Source: Zeaxanthinibacter sp. PT1
GTDB lineage: Bacteria > Bacteroidota > Bacteroidia > Flavobacteriales > Flavobacteriaceae
DNA length: 64,000 nt
NCBI RefSeq assembly: GCF_028464225.1
Contig: NZ_JAQPCN010000002.1
Coordinates: 372,001 to 436,000, forward strand
Direction: 5' to 3'
The translations under genes were made by a program, and so were the position numbers. Below are positions 1 through 8,955 of the stretch, piece after piece (within the stretch, counting starts at the first letter, position 1; each line of letters begins with the position of its first letter). The notes under the pieces are model-generated. The model was not told where the DNA came from, searched no databases, and worked only from the letters and a program-made list of their open reading frames with translations.

Positions 1-461
1 CTCATGTCCCTGTAAATTCGCATCACCAGTACCTCTTTCTGATCCTCGGGCAGTTCATCGATTAATAATTCCAGGTCACTGTCTACCTGCTCCTTAATAA
101 TCATGCCTTCTGCATTGAGATCCTCATCCCCGATCACAGAGAAAATATTAAAGTCGTCACTACCCTCAAATTTTGGCATCCGCTTGTTCTTCCTGAAAAA
201 GTCGATGATCAGGTTGTGGGCAATCCTCATGACCCATGGAAGGAATTTACCTTCTTCACTGTAATTACCTTTCTTAAGCGTATTGATCACCTTGATAAAG
301 GTATCCTGGAAGATATCTTCTGCAATGTCACGATCCATGACTTTAGAATAGATAAAACTGGTGATTCTCTGGTTGTGTCTGCGGATCAGTATTTCCAGCG
401 CATGTTCATCTCCGCTGATGTAATCTCTTACTAATACTGAATCATCAATTACTTTTGCCAT
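1..461 (-). CDS. ECF-type RNA polymerase sigma factor (C-terminus outside window)
   Basis: The reading frame starts at ATG 459-461 and runs off the left edge, giving 153 codons of an ECF (sigma-70 group 4) factor that directs RNA polymerase to a specific promoter set. The region 2 motif DIAEDIFQDTFIKVI, the FLPWVMRIAHNLIIDFF segment and the start of region 4 (LPEDQKEVLVMRIYRDM) are visible. It is roughly 70% identical by eye to the complete sigma factor at 1004-1585 on the same strand, so the two are tandem paralogues. No anti-sigma gene is seen next to either. The promoter is not obvious; TAGCTTTG on the minus strand at 709-716 fits the -7 consensus but would leave a leader of about 240 nt. 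Confidence 0.93.
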   Translation of the reverse strand, partial: MAKVIDDSVLVRDYISGDEHALEILIRRHNQRITSFIYSKVMDRDIAEDIFQDTFIKVINTLKKGNYSEEGKFLPWVMRIAHNLIIDFFRKNKRMPKFEGSDDFNIFSVIGDEDLNAEGMIIKEQVDSDLELLIDELPEDQKEVLVMRIYRDM

Positions 462-740
462 GTGTCGTTGTTTTTTCGAGGTCAGAAACCTGGGATATTA
501 ATAAAGGTTGATGGTCGCTTTTTTAATGCTGCCGTGACTCTTTGTCTTAATCACAGTTTAAAAGTACCATATTGCCCCCCCGGCGAAAAAAGTATGTTGT
601 CAAACAACGATTTTTTGATGTAAACAGGCGATATTATCATTTGTGGGTATACTAAAAGGAAAATTTCGGAGTTGGCAGCACCCTTTGAGCTCTATTATAA
701 AAGAGCGGCAAAGCTAATACCCCCGGGGAGGGAAAATAAA

Positions 741-763
741 AAAGCCCTCAAAGAGAGGGCTTT
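741..763 (-). terminator. Rho-independent terminator
   Basis: AAAGCCCTC / GAGGGCTTT form a 9-bp stem with a 5-nt loop, followed on the minus strand by a T-rich run. It lies 23 nt past the stop of the 47-codon ORF and ends the transcript of the second sigma factor. The rest of the gap up to the first sigma gene (462-740) shows no gene. Confidence 0.85.
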
Positions 764-786
764 ATATATATAAGGTATAAGGAGTA

Positions 787-930
787 TTAGTTCTTGTGGC
801 TTGTAAAAACCAGTTCCCTGTGTTTGCTTACATGTAGTGAGCGGGAATAGGACAGCAGGAAGTTGATGGTTTCCGGGCGGGCCTTAACTAATCTACAAGC
901 TGGAACGGGATGGGGGTAGCAGTGTTTCAT
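787..930 (-). CDS. Small basic protein downstream of the sigma factor (47 aa, hypothetical)
   Basis: ATG at 928-930 opens a 47-codon frame ending in TAA at 787-789. The product is basic and has the central sequence ARPETINFLLSYSRSLHV. It lies 73 nt after the stop of the sigma gene 1004-1585, on the same strand, and a strong minus-strand terminator follows 23 nt after its own stop, so the frame is inside the sigma transcript and fills the space before the terminator. I recognise no domain. I infer a real co-transcribed small protein, perhaps tied to sigma factor function; the alternative is that this is an untranslated 3' region. Confidence 0.55.
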   Translation of the reverse strand: MKHCYPHPVPACRLVKARPETINFLLSYSRSLHVSKHRELVFTSHKN

Positions 931-1003
931 ATGATAGTTTTGTTATACAATAGGATAACGCACTAGCGTATATGAAACGTGGTTTTTATCGTTCTACTAC
1001 CAA

Positions 1004-1585
1004 TTAATTCGTTAAAACTATATTATTCTTCTCTACCATCTTTCGGATATTGATGAGGGCATAACGCATTCTGCCCAAAGCGGTATTGATGCTAACCCCA
1101 GTAATATCGGCGATTTCCTTAAAACTCATGTCCTTGTAGATGCGCATAGTAAGCACTTCTTTCTGATCTTCAGGTAATTGCTCCACTAAAATAGTGAGGT
1201 CTGACTCTATCTGGTCCTTGATCAGCCTGCGCTCTACATTGAGCTCCCCGTCACTGAGGATGGAAAAAATATCGAACTCTTTATTGCCCTGGTATTTGGG
1301 CATTTTTTTGTTTCTTCGGAAATGGTCTATGATCAGGTTGTGCGCAATGCGCATTACCCAGGGTAAAAATTTACCCTCTTCGCTATAAGATCCTTTTTTA
1401 AGGGTTCTAATGACCTTGATAAAGGTGTCCTGGAATATATCTTCCGCAATGTCACGATCCCTGACCTTGGAGTAGATAAAGCTTACAATACGTTGATTAT
1501 GTTTTTTTAATAGGAGCTCCAGTGCTTTTTCGTCTCCTTGAATGTAGTCCCTTACTAATATCGAATCATCGATCTGTACTTCCAT
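1004..1585 (-). CDS. ECF-type RNA polymerase sigma factor
   Basis: This 193-aa protein is a complete ECF sigma factor. Region 2 is seen as RDIAEDIFQDTFIKVIRTLK and WVMRIAHNLIIDHFRR; region 4 contains LPEDQKEVLTMRIYKDMSFKEIADITGVSINTALGR split over its helix-turn-helix. ATG at 1583-1585 gives the usual length. It is a close paralogue of the truncated sigma gene at 1-461 on the same strand. Upstream, a perfect 16-bp palindrome (1609-1624) sits 24 bp before the start and overlaps the probable promoter, hinting at regulation of its own transcription. The gene is divergent from uvrA. The target regulon cannot be read from the window. Confidence 0.95.
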   Translation of the reverse strand: MEVQIDDSILVRDYIQGDEKALELLLKKHNQRIVSFIYSKVRDRDIAEDIFQDTFIKVIRTLKKGSYSEEGKFLPWVMRIAHNLIIDHFRRNKKMPKYQGNKEFDIFSILSDGELNVERRLIKDQIESDLTILVEQLPEDQKEVLTMRIYKDMSFKEIADITGVSINTALGRMRYALINIRKMVEKNNIVLTN

Positions 1586-1608
1586 ACGGCTTACTTATTT
1601 TGGTTAAA

Positions 1609-1624
1609 ATACCGGTCCCGGTAT
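1609..1624. promoter_or_regulatory. Palindrome upstream of the ECF sigma gene
   Basis: ATACCGG TC CCGGTAT is a perfect 7-2-7 inverted repeat 24 bp before the sigma ATG. On the minus strand it overlaps TATTTTAA, which resembles a -7 element. Role as an operator is inferred. Confidence 0.4.
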
Positions 1625-1810
1625 GAGGTTACGGGACGTAGGTTATTTAGTATTAAATCAAAAAAAGTAAAGTTGCGCGTATAGGCGGTTATTCTTGTGG
1701 TTTGCTGCTCCAAATATAAACAAAATTTTGCGCCACCAAAATAAGCGGCCCTGATTGCGTCCTTTTTTCGCCTTATCGGATCAGCTCTGGCTATTGAATT
1801 GTTTCTATCG

Positions 1811-1818
1811 TATCTTTG
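1811..1818 (+). promoter_or_regulatory. TANNTTTG -7 element of uvrA
   Basis: TATCTTTG matches the Bacteroidota -7 consensus 17 bp before ATG 1836. It lies inside the longer possible reading frame from 1755, so it supports the shorter start. Confidence 0.6.
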
Positions 1819-1835
1819 CAACTTTAACGACTCCT

Positions 1836-4616
1836 ATGCCCGATATTACTGAAGTTAACCCAAAACACAATATTATAATCAAAGGGGCCAAACTCCACAA
1901 TCTAAAGAATATAGATGTGGTGATCCCGAGGAACAGGCTCGTGGTAATTACCGGGCTATCCGGATCCGGGAAATCGAGCCTGGCCTTTGACACCTTGTAC
2001 GCAGAAGGTCAGCGCAGGTATGTAGAAAGCTTATCCTCTTACGCCAGGCAATTCCTGGGTAAACTGGATAAGCCTAAGGTAGACTATATAAAGGGTATCG
2101 CTCCGGCCATCGCCATAGAGCAAAAAGTTAATGCCACAAACCCCCGCTCTACCGTTGGGACCACAACAGAGATCTACGACTACCTTAAGCTACTCTATGC
2201 CAGGATAGGGAAGACTTATTCCCCGGTTTCGGGTAAGGAAGTTAAAAAGCATACGGTCAGTGATGTGGTAGACCATGTTCGCTCCTTTGAAGAAGGCACT
2301 AAACTCTTATTGCTGGCGCCTATAGAGATATCCCAGGACAGAGAAGTACTTAAGTCCGTTCAGTTCTTGTCCAAGCAAGGATACGCCAGGATACTTTACA
2401 ATAACGAGGTGATCCGGATAGAAGAGGTTCCGGAAGACCTGGGACGCAAATTTTTCCTGGTTGTGGACCGGATCATTACCAAAGAAGACGAAGATTTTTA
2501 TAACCGGCTGGCCAATGCTGTAGACACCGCATTCTTCGAGGGAAAAGGTGAATGCATCGTCAGAAGGCTGGATAGTGAGGAACAGGCCAGTTTCAGCAAT
2601 AAGTTTGAACTAGACGGATTGCAGTTCCTGGAGCCCAATGTTCATTTATTCAGCTTTAATAATCCTTACGGGGCATGCCCCAAATGCGAGGGGTACGGGG
2701 ATGTAATCGGCATTGATGAAGACCTGGTCATCCCCAATACAGCCTTATCGGTTTACGAAAATGCTATTTTCCCCTGGAGAGGTGAAAGTATGTCCTGGTA
2801 CCGTGATCAGCTGGTCAACAATGCCTATAAATTTGATTTCCCCATTCACAAACCCTGGTTTGAACTCACCGAAGAACAAAGAGCATTGGTTTGGAATGGA
2901 AACTCGTATTTCACCGGCCTCGATGCTTTCTTCAGCAAGCTGGAGGAAAAGAGTTATAAAATACAGAACCGGGTTATGCTGTCCCGTTACCGTGGAAAAA
3001 CCAAATGCAGTGTTTGCCAGGGCAAAAGATTAAGGAAAGAAGCAGGCTATGTAAAAGTAGCAGGGAAAGCCATCTCTGAGCTGGTAAGTCTGCCCATCGA
3101 TGAATTATCGGGTTTCTTTAAAGACTTACAGCTAGAAGAACATGATCAAAAGATCGCGAACCGCCTGTTGAAGGAGATCAATACACGCCTGGGTTTTCTC
3201 AGTAAAGTTGGGCTCAGTTACCTCACCCTGAACCGGAAGTCTAACAGCCTTTCCGGGGGTGAAAGCCAGCGGATCAACCTGGCTACCTCCCTGGGAAGTA
3301 GCCTGGTCGGATCTATGTACATCCTGGACGAACCCAGTATCGGCTTACATCCCAAGGATACTGAGAACCTGATAGAAGTGCTCATCTCTTTAAGGGATCT
3401 TGGCAACACGGTTATCGTAGTAGAGCACGATGAAGACATCATGAAGGCTGCAGATGAAGTGATCGACATCGGACCTTATGCAGGAACTCATGGAGGCGAA
3501 GTGGTCGCCCATGGTACCCTGGACGAAGTGCTGGAATCGGAATCACTCACAGCCGGATACCTCAATGGTACATTAGAAATAGCGGTTCCTGAGAAGAGAA
3601 GGAGTTTTAAGAATAAGATTGAGATCAGGGGCGCAAGGGAACACAACCTGAAAAACATAGATGTGACTTTTCCATTAAACGTGCTTACGGTTGTAACCGG
3701 AGTTTCCGGGAGCGGGAAAAGCACCTTGGTTAAGAGACTCCTTTACCCTATCGTACTGAAAGAAATTGGTGGCTACGGCGAAAAGGCCGGGCAATACACC
3801 GATGCCAGTGGAAATTTCGGTACGCTGAAAAACGTAGAGTTCGTAGACCAGAATCCCATCGGCCGATCTTCGCGCTCTAACCCTGTGACCTATATTAAGG
3901 CTTATGACGATATCCGATCGCTCTATGCTTCACAACAACTCAGCAAGATCAGGGGATACCAGACTAAGCATTTTTCCTTTAATGTGGACGGAGGTCGATG
4001 TGAAAAATGTAAAGGTGAAGGCGAGATCACTGTAGAAATGCAGTTTATGGCTGATGTTCACCTGGAATGTGATGCCTGCCATGGAAAGCGTTTCAAAAAA
4101 GAGGTGCTGGAAGTTAAGTTCCACGATGCCAATATTGATGATGTCCTGAATATGACCATTGATGACGCTATCGATTTCTTCGGGAAACATGAAGAGAAGA
4201 AAATTATCAACAAGTTAAAACCTTTGCAGGATGTCGGATTAGGTTATGTTACCCTCGGTCAATCTTCATCAACCCTCTCCGGTGGCGAAGCACAAAGAAT
4301 TAAACTCGCTTCTTTCCTGGTTAAGGGGGGAACCCGGGAAAAATCGCTCTTTATTTTTGACGAGCCTACCACGGGCCTGCATTTTCACGATATTAAAAAA
4401 CTGCTTAAGTCCTTTGATGCCCTCATCGGCAAAGGCCATTCTATTGTGGTTATAGAACACAACATCGAATTGATCAAATGCGCAGACTACCTGATAGACC
4501 TTGGACCGGAAGGTGGAAACAAAGGAGGTAAGCTGGTGGCTGCAGGCACCCCTGAAGAAGTAGCAAAGAATACGGATTCAGTTACCGCCAAGTACCTGAA
4601 AGAAAAGCTCCGCTAA
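1836..4616 (+). CDS. uvrA: Excinuclease ABC subunit A (UvrA)
   Basis: UvrA is the damage-sensing ATPase of nucleotide excision repair and acts as a dimer with UvrB in the cytoplasm. The 926-aa product has two ABC ATPase halves: Walker [10 protein letters not shown] near residue 40 and GVSGSGKST in the second half, signatures [11 protein letters not shown] and [11 protein letters not shown], and Walker [10 protein letters not shown] and FDEPTTGLH. Cysteine pairs are at 281/284 (CPKC), 391/394 (CSVC), 722/725 (CEKC) and 745/748 (CDAC). The CPVCGY pair that normally precedes FSFNNP in UvrA is replaced by FELDG, so the classical first C4 finger is incomplete. The frame is open from 1755, but the -7 element at 1811 and homology at the N-terminus favour ATG 1836. 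The gene is divergent from the sigma gene. Confidence 0.97.
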   Translation: MPDITEVNPKHNIIIKGAKLHNLKNIDVVIPRNRLVVITGLSGSGKSSLAFDTLYAEGQRRYVESLSSYARQFLGKLDKPKVDYIKGIAPAIAIEQKVNATNPRSTVGTTTEIYDYLKLLYARIGKTYSPVSGKEVKKHTVSDVVDHVRSFEEGTKLLLLAPIEISQDREVLKSVQFLSKQGYARILYNNEVIRIEEVPEDLGRKFFLVVDRIITKEDEDFYNRLANAVDTAFFEGKGECIVRRLDSEEQASFSNKFELDGLQFLEPNVHLFSFNNPYGACPKCEGYGDVIGIDEDLVIPNTALSVYENAIFPWRGESMSWYRDQLVNNAYKFDFPIHKPWFELTEEQRALVWNGNSYFTGLDAFFSKLEEKSYKIQNRVMLSRYRGKTKCSVCQGKRLRKEAGYVKVAGKAISELVSLPIDELSGFFKDLQLEEHDQKIANRLLKEINTRLGFLSKVGLSYLTLNRKSNSLSGGESQRINLATSLGSSLVGSMYILDEPSIGLHPKDTENLIEVLISLRDLGNTVIVVEHDEDIMKAADEVIDIGPYAGTHGGEVVAHGTLDEVLESESLTAGYLNGTLEIAVPEKRRSFKNKIEIRGAREHNLKNIDVTFPLNVLTVVTGVSGSGKSTLVKRLLYPIVLKEIGGYGEKAGQYTDASGNFGTLKNVEFVDQNPIGRSSRSNPVTYIKAYDDIRSLYASQQLSKIRGYQTKHFSFNVDGGRCEKCKGEGEITVEMQFMADVHLECDACHGKRFKKEVLEVKFHDANIDDVLNMTIDDAIDFFGKHEEKKIINKLKPLQDVGLGYVTLGQSSSTLSGGEAQRIKLASFLVKGGTREKSLFIFDEPTTGLHFHDIKKLLKSFDALIGKGHSIVVIEHNIELIKCADYLIDLGPEGGNKGGKLVAAGTPEEVAKNTDSVTAKYLKEKLR

Positions 4617-4683
4617 GATTTTCAAACATTATCGGTATAGCTAAATTATCGTAACACCCTGTAAATCAGTGATATTAATTTTT

Positions 4684-4698
4684 TGGCACGCTGTTTGG
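4684..4698 (+). promoter_or_regulatory. Sigma-54-like -24/-12 promoter
   Basis: TGGCACG-N4-TTGG: the -24 element is a perfect match and the -12 element differs from TTGC in one base. GG at 4685-4686 and the -12 G at 4697 have the required 12-bp register. Predicted start is near 4710, about 40 nt before ATG 4752. Confidence 0.5.
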
Positions 4699-4751
4699 TA
4701 TTACATGGTCGGATGTAAATAATTGCATCTTAGAACCTAATACCAGATCGT

Positions 4752-6155
4752 ATGAAAAATGTAATCCTTATCCTGACAGTGATCGTCATGGGAACCTTTG
4801 GCTCCAAGGCGAATCCTACGAAAGACGGAATGGCTTTAGACAGGGCTTTCCGATATGACAACTCTTTTATCTTTGTTGAAAATGGAATTACATTTTCTGT
4901 CTATCCCGATGGAGAGTTCGATTTTTTTATTGACGACAGGGTGAACTTTGGTGCCAATGTTAATTTTGGACGCACCCAGGTAACCTTCAACTCCGGGTAT
5001 AACTACGATCCGTTTGTACAGTACGACGATTACGGAGCCGTGATCCAGGTAGAGAACGTCCCAATCTATTATGATTATTACGGACGTGTAAGCAGGATCG
5101 GAGACGTAAACATCCGTTATAATAACGGACGTGTACGTAGAATAGGTGGATTGAACGTTTATTACAATAACCGTGGATTTTACAGCCACACCTCCGGTTT
5201 TATAAACATCTACAACAGGCATTATGTATACAGGCCTTGGCATGGATATTTTGCCCGACCTGCGGTAGGCTTCTGCCTGGTCTATAACAGGCCTTACAGG
5301 AGATTTTACGAACCCATCCGTTATACCTACTACAGGCCTTACCAGCAGAACAGGAGGCATTCTTATGCCAGGATCGGCCAGCAGTACAGGTATAAGCCAC
5401 ACCGCCAAAGGGAAAGCGTATACCGTAATGACAGGCGCGTAAGTGTACGTGATAACAGGAGTTACAACAGGGAACGTTATAATGACGACAGAAGGAGTAA
5501 AGTGGCAACTCGTGATAACCGAAACACAAGAAGATCTACCGGAGTTTCTTCAAGATCCGTTGACCAGAATTCCAGGGTTAGAAAGTCTTCCGATGCAAGG
5601 AGGTCCTCTGGAGTTTCCCCCAGGTCAAGTGACCAGAATTCCAGGGTACGAAAGTCTTCCGACGCAAGGAGGTCCTCTGGAGTTTCCCCCAGGTCAAGTG
5701 ATAGGGTGAGAAAGTCTTCTGATGTAAGCAGGTCTTCCGGGGTAGCCCGTAAGTCTAATGATCAGAATTCGCGGGTAAGAAGATCTTCAGGAACAGAAAG
5801 ATCTTCAAAGGTTCAAGGAAGAACTGCTGATAGGAGAAGTATCGCCAAACCACAATCGAGGTCCGTAAAACCGGCCGCGCGAAAGTCCGGGGTGACCAGG
5901 CAACGTTCTTCAGCCCCAGCGAGAACTTCTTCCCAGAAGACAGTGACAAGGAGGTCTACTGCAGATAACGGTCGTAAAATTAAGAGTGTAAGCCGGACCG
6001 AAAGGACGGTAAGCAGGTCTCCACAACGGCCCTCCAGAAGTTCTTATAGCAAGAGTAGCAGCAGAAAATCTCCTGCAAAAGTCTCTTCGAGGAGCAGCCA
6101 GAGCAGAAGCCAGGCAAATACCAGGAGCCGTAGTTCCCGCGCCCCGAGACAATAA
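4752..6155 (+). CDS. Secreted protein with Arg/Ser-rich repeat tail (hypothetical)
   Basis: The 467-aa product starts with a signal peptide (about residues 1-20, ending near SKAN). Residues about 30-200 are rich in Tyr, Asn, Arg and Gly with repeating beta-strand-like units (DYYGRVSRIGDVNIRYNN, then GRVRRIGGLNVYYNN). The C-terminal half is strongly basic and built of Arg/Ser repeats, including near-perfect copies of a 23-residue unit beginning DQNSRVRKSSDARRSS. I do not recognise a family. A secreted protein with a polycationic tail could bind surface polysaccharide, LPS or DNA; this is inference. It is monocistronic, with a sigma-54-like promoter and its own terminator at 6179. Confidence 0.85.
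   Translation: MKNVILILTVIVMGTFGSKANPTKDGMALDRAFRYDNSFIFVENGITFSVYPDGEFDFFIDDRVNFGANVNFGRTQVTFNSGYNYDPFVQYDDYGAVIQVENVPIYYDYYGRVSRIGDVNIRYNNGRVRRIGGLNVYYNNRGFYSHTSGFINIYNRHYVYRPWHGYFARPAVGFCLVYNRPYRRFYEPIRYTYYRPYQQNRRHSYARIGQQYRYKPHRQRESVYRNDRRVSVRDNRSYNRERYNDDRRSKVATRDNRNTRRSTGVSSRSVDQNSRVRKSSDARRSSGVSPRSSDQNSRVRKSSDARRSSGVSPRSSDRVRKSSDVSRSSGVARKSNDQNSRVRRSSGTERSSKVQGRTADRRSIAKPQSRSVKPAARKSGVTRQRSSAPARTSSQKTVTRRSTADNGRKIKSVSRTERTVSRSPQRPSRSSYSKSSSRKSPAKVSSRSSQSRSQANTRSRSSRAPRQ
5562..5759 (+). repeat. 69-bp in-frame tandem repeat (about 2.9 copies)
   Basis: Copies begin at 5562, 5631 and 5700 (period 69 bp, 23 codons). The first two are almost identical in DNA; the third lacks three codons and has diverged, and further degenerate copies follow. 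They encode the Arg/Ser-rich unit of the secreted protein. Confidence 0.9.
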
Positions 6156-6178
6156 AATTTTAGGTTGGTTAGTTGTTT

Positions 6179-6213
6179 ACCCCGTAGTGGATTTATCCCT
6201 GCGGGGTTTTTTT
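6179..6213 (+). terminator. Rho-independent terminator
   Basis: ACCCCGTAG / CTGCGGGGT pair over 9 bp with one G-U, followed by seven T on the plus strand. It ends the 4752-6155 transcript; the T run overlaps the stop codon of the opposing flippase gene. Confidence 0.85.
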
Positions 6214-7678
6214 AAGATTTTTTCCCTAAGCGGTACAACCACCTTAGGCCCTCTATAATTTCAGGGGACAATTGGAAGCGGAAAATCAGCCATAAATAAA
6301 AACTTACCAGTACTGTGCTTTTCAGAAGCATGTTCAGAATCGGGTGAAAATTCAGTGGTACCCAGTATAGCAATAGGCCTAAGGCGGTGATCATCACTAA
6401 AATTTTATAAGTATCTCCACCCAGTGGATGAATCCCGAATTTCACCTTGACATACCACATTTTCACCGTGTTATAGATGCTGATTGCCAGGAAAGTGGCC
6501 AAGGCAGCCCCATTGATCCCAAGAACAGGAATAAACCAGAGATTAAGGAGAATTGTCAGTAAAGCCAGGAATACACCCATGACCAGTACAGCCCGGTAGT
6601 ATTCTGAATTGTACAGTATAGAATTATTATTCCCTAACAAAGCGTCGTAAACCTTGGCAAGGCCTACGAGAAATACTACCATAAAACCGCCCCGGTATGT
6701 TTCTGGCAACAACAGGTACAGGTCTTGTACATTTAATATGATCAGTAAAAATAACAGCCCTGAAACGACCAGCAATGTAACCGAGCTTTTATGGTACAAC
6801 TCTTTAAGGCCGGCAGTGTCCTTTTTATTCAGCAGTTCTGCGGTTAAGGGGTAGGTAACCTGGTGCATGGCCCTGGTAGGTACAGCAACTACTGTTGCAA
6901 TAAATACGGCCACGCTGTAATAGGCCACATTTTCTATCGGTATAAACTGGTTGATCATAAAACGGTCCAGTTCTAAGAGGATGACGGCGGCAGATCCCCC
7001 AAGGATGATCAGCAAACTGTAGGTAAGGATAGGCCTGCTATTCTTAGGCCAAAGGAACCTTAAGGAAGGCCGTTTTAAGCGGTACGCGTACCATTTCATG
7101 ATCAAAGTCCGTACTAAGTAAAGAGCGACGAGAAGATCCAGGAACAGGGGTACACTAATAAGGTCCAGGTAAACCAGGAAAAGCATTACGCTCACCCCTG
7201 CCCTGACAAAAACCTCTTTCATGAAATTGCCGGTCACCGTTCGCATATGCACCCTGGACCAGGCGTAAAATACTTCAAAATAAGCCATGGCCATCCCGAT
7301 CAGGAAAATATGCCAGACATAACCTTCTACAATGGGATTCTCCCGGGACAGGAAAGCGCCTATGGCCTGGTTGGCGGCAAAACTCAGCATGGCTATCGGA
7401 AGAATCATGGCCATTGGCAACAATAACATCATCCCCAGGAATCCTTGCAAGTTCTGATCCTGCTTAAATCCGCTGTAATACTTTACAAGTGTATTGGGCA
7501 CTCCAAATGCCAACAACGGCATCAATATGGCCGAGGTTGATAGAATAACCCCTACAAGACCGTAGTATTCATCGGTGAGAAAACGGGTGTATAAAAACAA
7601 GGTATTGATGGCGCCAATACCAAAGCCGAGGTAGGTGATTACCGTATTGCTCAATGATTGTTTGAATACTATTCCCAT
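6212..7678 (-). CDS. Polysaccharide/oligosaccharide flippase family membrane protein
   Basis: The 488-aa protein is almost wholly hydrophobic with about 12-14 predicted membrane segments, the pattern of Wzx/MATE-type flippases (MVF superfamily) that move lipid-linked glycans across the inner membrane. The N-terminal segment FKQSLSNTVITYLGFGIGAI is typical of the polysaccharide biosynthesis family. It is the last gene of a minus-strand operon YfhO-glycosyltransferase-flippase; its ATG overlaps the stop codon of the glycosyltransferase by one base, indicating coupled translation. The glycan cannot be told from the sequence. Confidence 0.87.
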   Translation of the reverse strand: MGIVFKQSLSNTVITYLGFGIGAINTLFLYTRFLTDEYYGLVGVILSTSAILMPLLAFGVPNTLVKYYSGFKQDQNLQGFLGMMLLLPMAMILPIAMLSFAANQAIGAFLSRENPIVEGYVWHIFLIGMAMAYFEVFYAWSRVHMRTVTGNFMKEVFVRAGVSVMLFLVYLDLISVPLFLDLLVALYLVRTLIMKWYAYRLKRPSLRFLWPKNSRPILTYSLLIILGGSAAVILLELDRFMINQFIPIENVAYYSVAVFIATVVAVPTRAMHQVTYPLTAELLNKKDTAGLKELYHKSSVTLLVVSGLLFLLIILNVQDLYLLLPETYRGGFMVVFLVGLAKVYDALLGNNNSILYNSEYYRAVLVMGVFLALLTILLNLWFIPVLGINGAALATFLAISIYNTVKMWYVKVKFGIHPLGGDTYKILVMITALGLLLYWVPLNFHPILNMLLKSTVLVSFYLWLIFRFQLSPEIIEGLRWLYRLGKKS

Positions 7679-8955
7679 TACAATTCTTTTGCTAACTGGG
7701 CTGTAAGTGAATACCGGCTGTAGGCTACCGGATCGCCTCCTTTTTGCACTAATTCACCTTTCTTATACTGCCTAAAATACGCTGACAGTTGTTCTTTTAT
7801 TGCGGTTCTCTCCTGGTAGCCAAAAACCCTTCCCCTCTCCTCTTCCACCAATAATTTACCGGCTTCCCATTGCTCAGGGCCAATAGCTATTACCGGGCGC
7901 CCGGAGGCCATGTACTCAAATAATTTTCCTGGAATAATTCCCCTGCTCACCTCGCGATCTATCTCCAGCAAAAGCAAAACACTGGCCCCCTTCTGTAACG
8001 CTATGGCCCGGGTATGAGGTACATACCCCTCCAGTTCCAGGTAAGGCTGCAGTCCGTAAGACTGGATGCTATGGATCACCTCACGGCTAACGACCCCAAC
8101 CAACCTGATACGCAGTTGCTCCCGGAATTCTTCATCCTCCTCAAGTAACTCGGCCAGGGCGGACCACAATTGCACAGGATTTCTCTCGCTCAGTAAGGAG
8201 CCGATATGTGAAATGGTGAAGTAAGGGCAAACTTCCGGGTCTACCCTGTCATATTCCTCCTTGTCATAGCCATTAGTAAGCACAACTATAGGCTTAGTGG
8301 TTATAGCGCTGAATTCTTTCTTAGTGGTCTGACTGGTCACCAGGATCTTATCTGCCGATCTCAGCACATTGGCTTCCATTTGCTTATGCTTTTGTTTCGC
8401 GCGTGCGCCCAGCTTCAGATCTTTATGGTAGCCGATAGAAGTCCAGGGATCTCTGAAATCGGCCAGCCATTGCACATTACATTGCTGCTTTACTTTATAG
8501 CCGATAAGATGAACACTGTGTGGAGGTCCCGTGGTGATCATAGTATCTATACCTTCGCTGGCCAGTATGTCCTCAACTTTACTCACCGAGGGGGACACCC
8601 ACCATACACGGGCATCAGGAATAAAGAAGTTACCCCGTATCCACAACAATATACGCTCTGCAAGGGAGGCTTTTTTACCCGGGATGATGCCTTTACTGAT
8701 CTGCTTTGCCTTTTTCCTGCCAAGGAAAGCTGTAAAACGAAGGGGCTCACGGATTTTCCCTTTATACACGGTGATATTGTCGGGGATTTTTTCTTCCAGT
8801 GACGGATCTTTCAATGGATATTCAGGGTTTTCCGGAATGTATACTACCGGCTGTATCCCAAAATCCTGCAAATAGGTTGTGAACTTGAGCCATCTCTGAA
8901 CCCCGGGCCCTCCTGCCGGAGGCCAGTAATAAGAGATGACTAGTACCTTTTTCAT
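7678..8955 (-). CDS. Glycosyltransferase (GT4-like)
   Basis: This 425-aa cytoplasmic protein has the two-Rossmann GT-B layout: the N-terminal VLVISYYWPPAGGPGVQR loop typical of GT4-like enzymes, the central ADFRDPW motif, and the C-terminal donor-binding region with SRGIIPGKLFEYMASGRPVIAI, where the Glu of KLFEYMA is the conserved nucleotide-sugar contact. It should transfer a sugar from a nucleotide donor to a lipid-linked or surface glycan. It overlaps YfhO by 4 bp (ATGA) and the flippase by 1 bp, so the three are very likely one unit. Donor and acceptor are unknown. Confidence 0.9.
   Translation of the reverse strand: MKKVLVISYYWPPAGGPGVQRWLKFTTYLQDFGIQPVVYIPENPEYPLKDPSLEEKIPDNITVYKGKIREPLRFTAFLGRKKAKQISKGIIPGKKASLAERILLWIRGNFFIPDARVWWVSPSVSKVEDILASEGIDTMITTGPPHSVHLIGYKVKQQCNVQWLADFRDPWTSIGYHKDLKLGARAKQKHKQMEANVLRSADKILVTSQTTKKEFSAITTKPIVVLTNGYDKEEYDRVDPEVCPYFTISHIGSLLSERNPVQLWSALAELLEEDEEFREQLRIRLVGVVSREVIHSIQSYGLQPYLELEGYVPHTRAIALQKGASVLLLLEIDREVSRGIIPGKLFEYMASGRPVIAIGPEQWEAGKLLVEEERGRVFGYQERTAIKEQLSAYFRQYKKGELVQKGGDPVAYSRYSLTAQLAKEL

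Noticed and set aside
709..716. TAGCTTTG on the minus strand as promoter of the first sigma factor
   Set aside because: It matches the -7 consensus, but no -33 element is present and the leader would be about 240 nt, unlike other genes here.
4836..5408. A 190-codon minus-strand frame opposite the Arg/Ser-rich secreted protein
   Set aside because: It has no recognisable domain, no promoter, and is explained by the repetitive composition of the sense gene.
5443..5709. A plus-strand frame inside the 69-bp repeat region
   Set aside because: It is a second reading frame of the same tandem repeats (period divisible by three keeps it open); the frame with a signal peptide is the real one.
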